This document shows positions 57,206 through 64,000 of a stretch of 64,000 nucleotides of DNA, in pieces (position 1 is the first letter of the stretch; the number at the start of each line of letters is the position of its first letter). This DNA comes from Natronomonas sp. CBA1123 (GTDB lineage Archaea; Halobacteriota; Halobacteria; Halobacteriales; Haloarculaceae), in contig NZ_WPCC01000001.1 in NCBI RefSeq assembly GCF_009741925.1, forward strand, positions 62,001 to 126,000, in the 5' to 3' direction. The position numbers were made by a program, and so were the translations under genes. The notes under the pieces were generated by a model, which did no database searches, was not told the DNA's origin, and was given only the letters and a program-made list of their open reading frames with translations.

Positions 57206-59677
57206 TCAAGCTGTCGTCGAGGTACCTGGAGTAGACCAGAGACCGCGATACCGCTCCCAGAGCAACACCGCTGGCGGGAGCGCAACGACGGTGAATACGA
57301 ACGAGTAGAGCACGCTCAACGCCATCAAGAGGCCGAAATCACCGAGGACTGGCGTGATGGCGAGGGCCAACGCACCAGTCCCGAGCGACGTGGTAAGCAT
57401 GCTCCCGAGGAGTGCACCACCTGTACCGGTCAGCGTCGAAAGCATCGCGTCGTAGGCGTCCGAACTCTCGTTGAATTCGTCAATAAACCGGTGGGTCGCG
57501 TGGACCGAGTATGCGATTCCCAGCCCGATGGAGATCGAGAGGATCGTCGCGGTCAAGGCGTTGAGTGACATCCCAAGGAACCGCATCGTCCCGATAAGGA
57601 ACGCGATTGCTATCAGTATCGGGAAGACGTTGACGATTCCCAACATCGGTTTGCGTTCCAACACCGCGTAGGCGATGACGAGAAACAGGGCCGTCAGTCC
57701 GACGGCAAGGAGCATCCCCTGAATCGCCGATTGGAAGATGACATCCGTCACCGCATCGAAAACGACGAGTTGGCCGGTTGCCGTCGCGTCGAACCGAAAG
57801 TCGTCGGCGAACGACCGTGCGTCGACAGCGGCTTCAGCCTGAGTGGCGTCGGACTTGATGGCGTAGGAAACCTGTGCACTCCCGCGGTCGGGGGTGAGAT
57901 ACTGTGCGGCCCGGTCACCAGCAGGTGAAGCGAACAGCTCGTCGTATATGCGATCGAGATTGTGCTCGGGAATCCCGTCGCCGTTGCGGTCATTGCGGGC
58001 GACGAGGGCCCCGAATCGCGGGTCTCGGTCGGCGTACGATTGGATGACCGTCACGATGCTTTGTGGCCGTGCTGCCCCACCGTCACCGACGGCGAGTGCG
58101 TCGGGTGGGTTCGAATTCGGCTCTGCTAACGCTGTCAAGGCGTGGTCCTCTTCGAAGTTCCCCTCGACGTATAACTTCACGGACTGGTCTTGGCTTGTGG
58201 CGAAACGGTCTTCGAGTAAGTTGATTGTCGCCGCTGTGGTGTACTCCCCAGGAGCGAACGGTTCCGGCAGCGACGTGACATACTCAGGTTGTTCCTCCGG
58301 TGGAAGGAAGTCCTCCGTCTCGAAGGACGTGTCCACGCTGCTGCCGTATGCAGCCGCGACGCCGCCGGATAGCAACAGCACGAGGACGAACGCGACTGGC
58401 GCGTACTGACTGGCTCGTGCCGGGAACGAGAGGAGTTTACCCAGCGCCGACTCCTCCGAGGAGATCGGCTTCGAATTAAACTCGGGAAGGCCATATCGGT
58501 CGCGGAACCCGTCAACTTCGAGTTTCGCCGCCGGAAGGAAGATGCCGAAGATGAGGAAGGTAAAGACGATTCCGACCGCCGATGCCAGCCCCAGGTTCCG
58601 AATCGGCGCGAGGTCGGAGATGATGTTCGCGCCGAACCCGAAGACGGTCGTGACTGTGACGATGACGAACGCAATGATGAGTTGGTTGTTCGCGGTCCGC
58701 ATCGCCGCAATTGGGTCGTACCCCTTGACGGTCTCCTCACGATAGCGGTTGATGATGTGAATTCCGAAGTCAACCCCGACAGCGAGCAGGAGAACTGGAA
58801 CCGAAATCATCTGTTGATTGAATGGAATCCCCGAGTATCCGAGGAACCCGAACGTCCAGATAACGGTCATCAGCAGAGACAACAGTCCGAGTGAGAGGTC
58901 TATCGGATCTCGATAGGCAACGATCAAGAACAGCAACAACAGGACGACGACGACCGGCATCACGATCGTCAGTGAGTCACCGATGACTTGCGCTGTCTCG
59001 GCGCTTGTTATCCCGGACCCGAACGCTCGGATGTCACCCGGTTGTTCCTCGGCAATCGTTCGGATCTCGGTTTGGATTGCGGTGAGGTCATTCGAGGTAA
59101 ACCCGGCCGGGACATCGTGAGAGACGACCGTAATCGAGGCCGACGCGGAGGCGCTCGTCGGGTTAAAGTCAGTCGAGAGGCTCCGGCTGAATCGTTGGTT
59201 GTCCTGGAGTTCGCGGACGGTCGCTCTGATTTCGGTGTTCGTCGCTGATTCAACGACGCGTCGCTGGTCGCTAATCGACGTTGCCGAGGGGTCAAGCGTC
59301 TGTGCGACGACCGTGGCCGGCCCGTTTGCCGTCTCCAAGCGGAGGTCAGACCGAGACTCGATGCGTTCAAGCACGCGGAGGTCCCGGACCATCGCCTCTT
59401 TCGTAAGGACGTTCCCGCCTGTGTGAATGAGCTGTGTCGATTCACTGTCGGCTGCGAAGGGGTCTTCGAACTCCGCGTTGACCGCGTCGAGTGCCTCCTG
59501 CTCTTCGAGGCCCTCTGTGAACGAATCGGTCGCCTCCGTGTCGGTGGTGACGAGTCCGATGCCCGCGGTGAACACGACGGTCATGACGAGGAACACGGCG
59601 ATGACCTGACGTGGATGGTCGACGATGACACCGTTGAGCTGCCGCATCGCCGCTTCGATTCGCTCGCCGAAGCTCAT
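57206..59677 (-). CDS. RND/MMPL-superfamily transporter
   Basis: This is an 823-residue protein with 12 spans in two similar halves, each with one span followed by a large external domain and a five-span bundle. It shows SVPVLLLAVGVDFGIHIINR after span 4 and SISIGLGIAYSVHATHRFI in the second half, both typical of the HpnN/MMPL-type branch. It moves lipids or hydrophobic compounds using ion gradients. Its start is three bases after the stop of the CARDB-type gene. Confidence 0.9.
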   Translation of the reverse strand: MSFGERIEAAMRQLNGVIVDHPRQVIAVFLVMTVVFTAGIGLVTTDTEATDSFTEGLEEQEALDAVNAEFEDPFAADSESTQLIHTGGNVLTKEAMVRDLRVLERIESRSDLRLETANGPATVVAQTLDPSATSISDQRRVVESATNTEIRATVRELQDNQRFSRSLSTDFNPTSASASASITVVSHDVPAGFTSNDLTAIQTEIRTIAEEQPGDIRAFGSGITSAETAQVIGDSLTIVMPVVVVLLLLFLIVAYRDPIDLSLGLLSLLMTVIWTFGFLGYSGIPFNQQMISVPVLLLAVGVDFGIHIINRYREETVKGYDPIAAMRTANNQLIIAFVIVTVTTVFGFGANIISDLAPIRNLGLASAVGIVFTFLIFGIFLPAAKLEVDGFRDRYGLPEFNSKPISSEESALGKLLSFPARASQYAPVAFVLVLLLSGGVAAAYGSSVDTSFETEDFLPPEEQPEYVTSLPEPFAPGEYTTAATINLLEDRFATSQDQSVKLYVEGNFEEDHALTALAEPNSNPPDALAVGDGGAARPQSIVTVIQSYADRDPRFGALVARNDRNGDGIPEHNLDRIYDELFASPAGDRAAQYLTPDRGSAQVSYAIKSDATQAEAAVDARSFADDFRFDATATGQLVVFDAVTDVIFQSAIQGMLLAVGLTALFLVIAYAVLERKPMLGIVNVFPILIAIAFLIGTMRFLGMSLNALTATILSISIGLGIAYSVHATHRFIDEFNESSDAYDAMLSTLTGTGGALLGSMLTTSLGTGALALAITPVLGDFGLLMALSVLYSFVFTVVALPPAVLLWERYRGLWSTPGTSTTA

Positions 59678-59680
59678 CAG

Positions 59681-61339
59681 CTACTGCCTCCGGTACCAGA
59701 CAACGCCGCCGACGGCGGCGAGAGCGGTCAGAAGCGACCCGCCGATGAACGGCAGTGAGAACCCGTCGTCGGCACTCTCGGTGACGTCGACCGGGGCGCG
59801 AATCGTATTGGATAGCTGGCTATCGCCATCGGAATCGTCAAATCGGAAGTCAAAGGAGATGGGATAGGTGCTACCAGGTGTGGCCGACCCGCTTGCAGCC
59901 AAGTCGAATCGCATGGTAACCGTCTCGCCCGGGTCGATAGACTGGACGTAGCCAGTGTCGGTGTTCCCCGTACTCATCGGATCATCGGCAAACATCCGCG
60001 CCTCGACGTCGTTCACCGTCTCGTTGAGGTTGTTCGTTACGTCGACCGAAAGCGTCCGCGTGCCGCCAGTCTCGATTGTGCGGTTTGTGACCGCGACATC
60101 GAATCGGTCGCGTTTAGGGTCGACATCGAACAGGAGTTCGAGTTCGCGGTAGGTCTTGGCGTCGAAGTCCTCGTCACGGTACTGAACGACGATATTTGCC
60201 GAACGGGTGATCGCTTCCGCCTCGCTGCTCACCTCGATGGGTAGACGGAACTCACCGGATGCACCGGCTTCAAGCGTCCCGACAGCCACCGAATCCTCGA
60301 GCGGGACGATATTCGGCGATTGCCCTGCGTATTTGACGACGACGTTTCGAGCGGCCAGGGGGCCCTGGTTGGTCACGGTGCCGCGGATGTGGCCCGACTC
60401 GCCGACGTAGAGATCAGACGCGATGTCACGAATCGAGAATTGCTGTTCTGCGACCGGGCTGACGCTCGTTGTCGGCCCGTCGTCGACGCGTTGGAGCCCG
60501 TCCGGCGTCTCGAAACTCACGGTCCCGTCGAGAACGTACTCACGAATGGGTGTATTGGGGGCAAAGCCAACGTCGTAGGTGACCGTGCCCGTTTCATTGG
60601 GCTCGAGTTCGCCGAGGCGAGAGGAGTCACTCGCGGCGCCGCTACCAAAACTAAGACCGGCGCTTTGGGATTCGAGGGCGACGTTGATGTCACGGGCGGT
60701 TTCCGACCCCGTGTTCTTGATTGTGGCTTCGAGTGTGCCCGTATCGCCGACTTGGGCGTCTGTTGTAGCCTCGACGATTTCGAAGCGTGCGTCCTCGGAC
60801 ACCTTTAGACCGACCGAGAAATCATCCGATTCTTCGTCATCGTCGGTGAACGTAGTCTGCTGGTTCGTGTAGGAATACTCGACATCAAGGTTGAGGTCGT
60901 ATTTTCCAGGCTCAATTCCTTCGGGGACACGCACAGCAAACGTCACCTCACCGGGCCGTGATTCGGTGACGCTCCCGATTGCTATCGTACCGGATTCGAC
61001 CGTAAGCGGACCGTCAGCCTTCGCCTTGACGCGGACGTTCCGAGCTGTCGTCACGACGCTACGGAGGCTGGATGGGCCGTACGCAACCTCCCCATCGTTG
61101 GTGATTTGGACGGTCACCTGGTTGATTTCTCCCGGCGTTAGTCTGGGGCTCGGGACGTTCGCATCCAGCTCTGGAGACCCCTTAATCGGCGGGCTTTGCT
61201 GTTGGGCGAACGTTGAGTCAGCAGTGGTCGCGCTGGCAGTCGTTGCGTCGGCCCCACCAACCGGGGCACCCACGACTGCGACGGTGCCGGATGTCACGAC
61301 GGCGACGACGAGTACCGCCAACAGGATGCGGTCCTTCAC
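59681..61339 (-). CDS. secreted CARDB-type membrane-anchored protein
   Basis: This is a 552-residue protein with a Sec signal (LLAVLVVAVVTSGTVAVVGA). Four NEW3/CARDB-like beta domains follow (VTVQITNDGEVAYG, LEATIKNTGSETARDIN, IRGTVTNQGPLAARNVV, LSVDVTNNLNETVNDVE). It ends in a C-terminal span (FIGGSLLTALAAVGGVVWYRR). The fold and spacing match COG1361 S-layer-like proteins that sit beside RND transporters. It probably acts as an external partner of the RND protein encoded next. Confidence 0.87.
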   Translation of the reverse strand: MKDRILLAVLVVAVVTSGTVAVVGAPVGGADATTASATTADSTFAQQQSPPIKGSPELDANVPSPRLTPGEINQVTVQITNDGEVAYGPSSLRSVVTTARNVRVKAKADGPLTVESGTIAIGSVTESRPGEVTFAVRVPEGIEPGKYDLNLDVEYSYTNQQTTFTDDDEESDDFSVGLKVSEDARFEIVEATTDAQVGDTGTLEATIKNTGSETARDINVALESQSAGLSFGSGAASDSSRLGELEPNETGTVTYDVGFAPNTPIREYVLDGTVSFETPDGLQRVDDGPTTSVSPVAEQQFSIRDIASDLYVGESGHIRGTVTNQGPLAARNVVVKYAGQSPNIVPLEDSVAVGTLEAGASGEFRLPIEVSSEAEAITRSANIVVQYRDEDFDAKTYRELELLFDVDPKRDRFDVAVTNRTIETGGTRTLSVDVTNNLNETVNDVEARMFADDPMSTGNTDTGYVQSIDPGETVTMRFDLAASGSATPGSTYPISFDFRFDDSDGDSQLSNTIRAPVDVTESADDGFSLPFIGGSLLTALAAVGGVVWYRRQ

Positions 61340-61582
61340 GCGTCAGCCCTCACGGGAACATGAGCAGCCAGAGGGGTAACGCTGCAGAACCTATCAACAG
61401 ACCGCTGAGAGGCGTTTCGGACCGACTCCGGTCGTACTGTCGGAAAATAATTGGAACTGGATCGGGGTCGCTTCACACTAGATTGAGGAATTCAAAAACA
61501 GATAATGTTTTCGTTCTTGAGTTCATAGACCTACTATGAAAATTCATGACTGTTATTCCGAATCGGCGCATCACCACGGACA

Positions 61583-62227
61583 ATGAGCCGGTTCAGTGAA
61601 GACGACCGCCGCCGGATTCGAGCGGAGCTGATCGAGGCCGGGACTGAGCTATTCACCAAATTCGGTCTTGAGCGCACGCGTATCAAGGACATCACCGAAG
61701 AGGTCGGCATCGGCACGAGCACGTTCTACCAGTTCTACGACTCAAAAGAAATGCTGTACGTCGAAGTGCTGGCAAACAAGCGCGAACAACTCGTCGAACG
61801 GGTCGACGCGGCCGTTGCCGACGCGGCGACGCCACGCGAGGAAGCCCGGATGATGCTACAGACCATGTTCAGCGAGGTCCGAGACGACCCCTTGATCTCT
61901 CGGTTGATCGTCGAGAACGAACTACAGACACTAACTGACCAACTCTCTGCAGACGAGCGCGAGCAATTGACGGCTGAAACGGCTGACGACGGGTTAGGAT
62001 ACGTCGAAGAATGGGTCCAATTGGACACGTTCAGGTTCGACGACCCCGCGCTCGTCCGAGATATGTTTACATCGCTTATCTTCACTACCCGGTCGAAAGA
62101 GGTCGTCGCTGATGGCAGTGAGTCCATCGACCCAACGGTGGCCGACGCAGCGTTAATCGAGACTGTCGTCGACGGACTGTTCAGCTGCGGCGGGAATGGC
62201 GACGTGTTGGGCGCTGACCGCGAGTAG
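61583..62227 (+). CDS. TetR-family regulator
   Basis: This is a 214-residue protein. Residues 8-55 are a TetR HTH (IRAELIEAGTELFTKFGLER, VGIGTSTFYQFYDSKEML). The C-terminal helical part should bind a ligand. It is divergent from the CARDB-RND operon and likely represses it. An AT-rich spacer of about 240 bases holds both promoters. Confidence 0.88.
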   Translation: MSRFSEDDRRRIRAELIEAGTELFTKFGLERTRIKDITEEVGIGTSTFYQFYDSKEMLYVEVLANKREQLVERVDAAVADAATPREEARMMLQTMFSEVRDDPLISRLIVENELQTLTDQLSADEREQLTAETADDGLGYVEEWVQLDTFRFDDPALVRDMFTSLIFTTRSKEVVADGSESIDPTVADAALIETVVDGLFSCGGNGDVLGADRE

Positions 62228-62356
62228 CTGGCATTTCGATTTCCGGTCGATTATCGGGCAGGCGAGAATCAACCCCCATTTATTGTGGAAGTGTCTGCCT
62301 TGGTGGTGTTCAAAATTGTGAGCTAATTCGGCGTCACTGGCCAGTTACGGCCAACC

Positions 62357-62956
62357 TCACTTGTTCTCCAGTGCGTCCAGAATACACGCCGCGGTGATGA
62401 CCGCCTCTTTCGGAATGTCGCTTGCGTCATCGATTGTGACCGTGTAGGCGTCCCGCATCGAGAACTTGCCCTCGATATCACCGACGTGGCCGCCGTCGGC
62501 GTCGAAGATTTCGTATTTGTTCGGGACGAGGTTCGCGGCCGAAAAGAGGTGCCGAAGCGCCGACAGCAGTTTGTTCTTCGATTTGATGGTCGCCAGCGTC
62601 TCGCCCGTATCGGGGTCGCGGATGGTCCAGTTCTCGACGAACAGCGAGTAGTCTTCATCGAGGACGACGACATCCTCGCCAGTGCCGGAGTCCGTGATGG
62701 TGTAGTTGCCCGCGATGTCCATGATGCTGCCAGCCTTCACGCTGAAGGCATCCTCGTCGTCACCGGTGACGAACGGGAACTCCTCTTTCAGTTTGAACAT
62801 CTTCTGTTTCCCGCGCAGGACGACGTCGCCGTCGCTGTCGCGGACGACGTACTTGTTCCGAATCATCGACTGTTTGACTTCGTACCGGTCATCGTCGAGG
62901 TCGACTGTGGAGATATCGTAACGGGAGGACGAGTCAGACGGGGAGGACTTACTCAT
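62357..62956 (-). CDS. LURP-one/Tubby-C2-like protein (intact copy)
   Basis: This is a 199-residue protein with the LURP-one pattern of long strands: IRNKYVVRDSDGDVVLRGKQ, NYTITDSGTGEDVVVLDED, WTIRDPDTGETLATIKSKN, YEIFDADGGHVGDIEGKF. It ends with a hydrophobic helix (EAVITAACILDAL). The fold resembles phospholipid scramblase/tubby domains. The role in archaea is unknown. Two decayed copies lie 5-7 kb to the left. Confidence 0.9.
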   Translation of the reverse strand: MSKSSPSDSSSRYDISTVDLDDDRYEVKQSMIRNKYVVRDSDGDVVLRGKQKMFKLKEEFPFVTGDDEDAFSVKAGSIMDIAGNYTITDSGTGEDVVVLDEDYSLFVENWTIRDPDTGETLATIKSKNKLLSALRHLFSAANLVPNKYEIFDADGGHVGDIEGKFSMRDAYTVTIDDASDIPKEAVITAACILDALENK

Positions 62957-63121
62957 ACCTGATTGGTGCGTAAGGGGCTGGAAAAAGCCTTCTGGTCAGA
63001 CGACAATCAAGCTGAACTGCTGCCGTCTTGGACAGGAGACGGTCCCGATTGTTTATCAAGGAACGCGTCTTTGAGTACGGTCTAATTAGTGTGGCATTCG
63101 TTACAGTCGTCATTCGGATGC

Positions 63122-64000
63122 TCATTCCGAAGAGACATCAACGACTGTCGGTCGAATCATAATATGACCGAGATCAAGCATGATTTGCTCACCGATACGG
63201 AGTGACTGTCCTTTGAATTGAGTTCCGAGTGCCGTTTCTCGAACGGCCAATTCGGTCGTCACCCGCACATCAACCTCAGTTGGATGTTCACGCAACAGGA
63301 CCTCCCCATCATCACTTGTCACGACGACTGTCGAAGGAGTTTGGTCAACAGCAATGACATCGGCAATCGTCTCACCTCGAACGGTTTCGGACTGCCCCAC
63401 CTGAATGGCAGCGGCCGTTTGCTGCTCAACGTGTTCGAGTTCGACAGTCACCTCCCGGGTCCGCCGTTGACCACGCGGTTCGACAGTACCGAGCCGAACC
63501 ACCGTACCGTCGAACCGATAGCTGCTGTGTCGGAACGGAAGTGTTGCACCGGCTTCGACCGGTGTCTGTCCGAAGCGCGGGGTGCCACTTGGCTCGTACG
63601 TTCGATACGTCAGGCCGATATATGCGAGTCGACGATCCGGGTTCTGGGTACCGTATACCTCAATCGTGCGCACGGTCGCAAGCGTTGACTCACCTAGGCG
63701 ATACTGATCCCCAAACGAGAGCTGTTCGGCATCGCTTGTATCCAGGGTTGTCCGGACGACGACATCAGTCTTGGTGACGGCAAGCGTCGAATCTACTTTG
63801 TCGACAGCCGTGATTTGTCCCTGTGTCTCGTAGGACTCTGTTTGCAGTGTGAGTTCACGGCCGAGTCGTAGCGGTTCTCCCGCGTGCCTGAAACGGTCCT
63901 CGGTGACTGTCCCGTTGACCGCGATCCGGGCAAAAACATGAGGATTCCCATCCAATCGGGTCCGATACACATCCGTGATACTTCGGTTCCCTCTGCCATC
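63122..64000 (-). CDS. beta-rich exported or membrane protein, possibly DUF4330 (5' end outside window)
   Basis: The frame is open from the right edge (DGRGNRSITDVYRTRLDGNP) to a stop at 63122, covering at least 292 residues without a signal peptide in view. The visible part alternates strands and repeats a Rx(V/I)xV pattern (VFARIAVNGTVTEDRF, LAVTKTDVVVRTTLDT, VDVRVTTELAVRETALG). ITDVY...VFARI...RFxHxGEPLRLGRELTLQT resembles haloarchaeal DUF4330 proteins, named from memory. The N-terminal membrane helix expected for them would lie outside the window. Confidence 0.6.
   Translation of the reverse strand, partial: DGRGNRSITDVYRTRLDGNPHVFARIAVNGTVTEDRFRHAGEPLRLGRELTLQTESYETQGQITAVDKVDSTLAVTKTDVVVRTTLDTSDAEQLSFGDQYRLGESTLATVRTIEVYGTQNPDRRLAYIGLTYRTYEPSGTPRFGQTPVEAGATLPFRHSSYRFDGTVVRLGTVEPRGQRRTREVTVELEHVEQQTAAAIQVGQSETVRGETIADVIAVDQTPSTVVVTSDDGEVLLREHPTEVDVRVTTELAVRETALGTQFKGQSLRIGEQIMLDLGHIMIRPTVVDVSSE

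Noticed and set aside
1-64000. CRISPR array, rRNA genes, complete insertion sequences or a replication origin
   Set aside because: I saw no regularly spaced repeats, rRNA signatures, intact transposase motifs or ORC-box clusters with an orc1/cdc6 gene on reading through the window.

Overview
The window is chromosomal DNA from a halophilic archaeon (class Halobacteria). The evidence is high GC, acidic proteins throughout, Tat/lipobox substrate-binding proteins, type IV pilins with archaeal class III leaders, an S-layer glycoprotein with a PGF-CTERM tail, dolichol-linked glycosylation (agl) genes, an archaeal TrmY and a DpsA ferritin. The genus cannot be fixed from the sequence alone.

Layout. 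1-2.4 kb: a CHY-zinc-finger-like start, a seven-helix membrane protein, a glutaredoxin and a HEAT-repeat/zinc-ribbon protein. 2.4-13.8 kb: an iron locus. One FecCD-type permease, one ATPase and a reduced FAD enzyme are surrounded by four paralogous lipoprotein binding proteins. Five palindromic operators of the form TTAGG-n4-CCTAA lie in front of the iron genes. The locus continues with a tightly overlapped set of unrecognised genes, a DtxR-like regulator that seems to lack metal ligands, a small CxCxxC protein with its own operator, an amphi-Trp protein and convergent dpsA. 13.9-22 kb: haloarchaeal unknowns, a large lipoprotein, four tandem type IV pilins with constant ends and variable middles, a frameshifted gene among them, a tRNA-Pro(CGG), a membrane protein and trmY.

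22.1-43.1 kb is a cell-surface glycosylation island. It holds an STT3-family protein whose catalytic WWDYG is replaced, a UDP-glucose dehydrogenase interrupted at an 11-base C run, an HELVH membrane protein, two divergent sulfatase-like enzymes, a flippase, a GT4, two epimerases, a UDP-ManNAc-type dehydrogenase, an AglG-like GT2, the S-layer glycoprotein itself (preceded by a translationally overlapping small ORF), aglF and a secreted VWA protein. Together these could make activated sugars, build and flip a lipid-linked glycan and decorate the S-layer.

43.1-64 kb: a membrane-anchored Mrr-type nuclease with an AbrB gene, an animal-type haem peroxidase, an MFS transporter, an HTH/partner pair resembling a toxin-antitoxin module, a copper-handling TauE/UreH-type protein next to a copper amine oxidase and an amt-glnK-Lrp operon (a plausible amine-to-ammonium unit), TrmB, a VapBC pair with a perfect inverted-repeat operator, an RND transporter with a secreted CARDB-type partner and divergent TetR, and one intact plus two decayed LURP-one genes. 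The right edge cuts a membrane or exported protein that may belong to the DUF4330 group.
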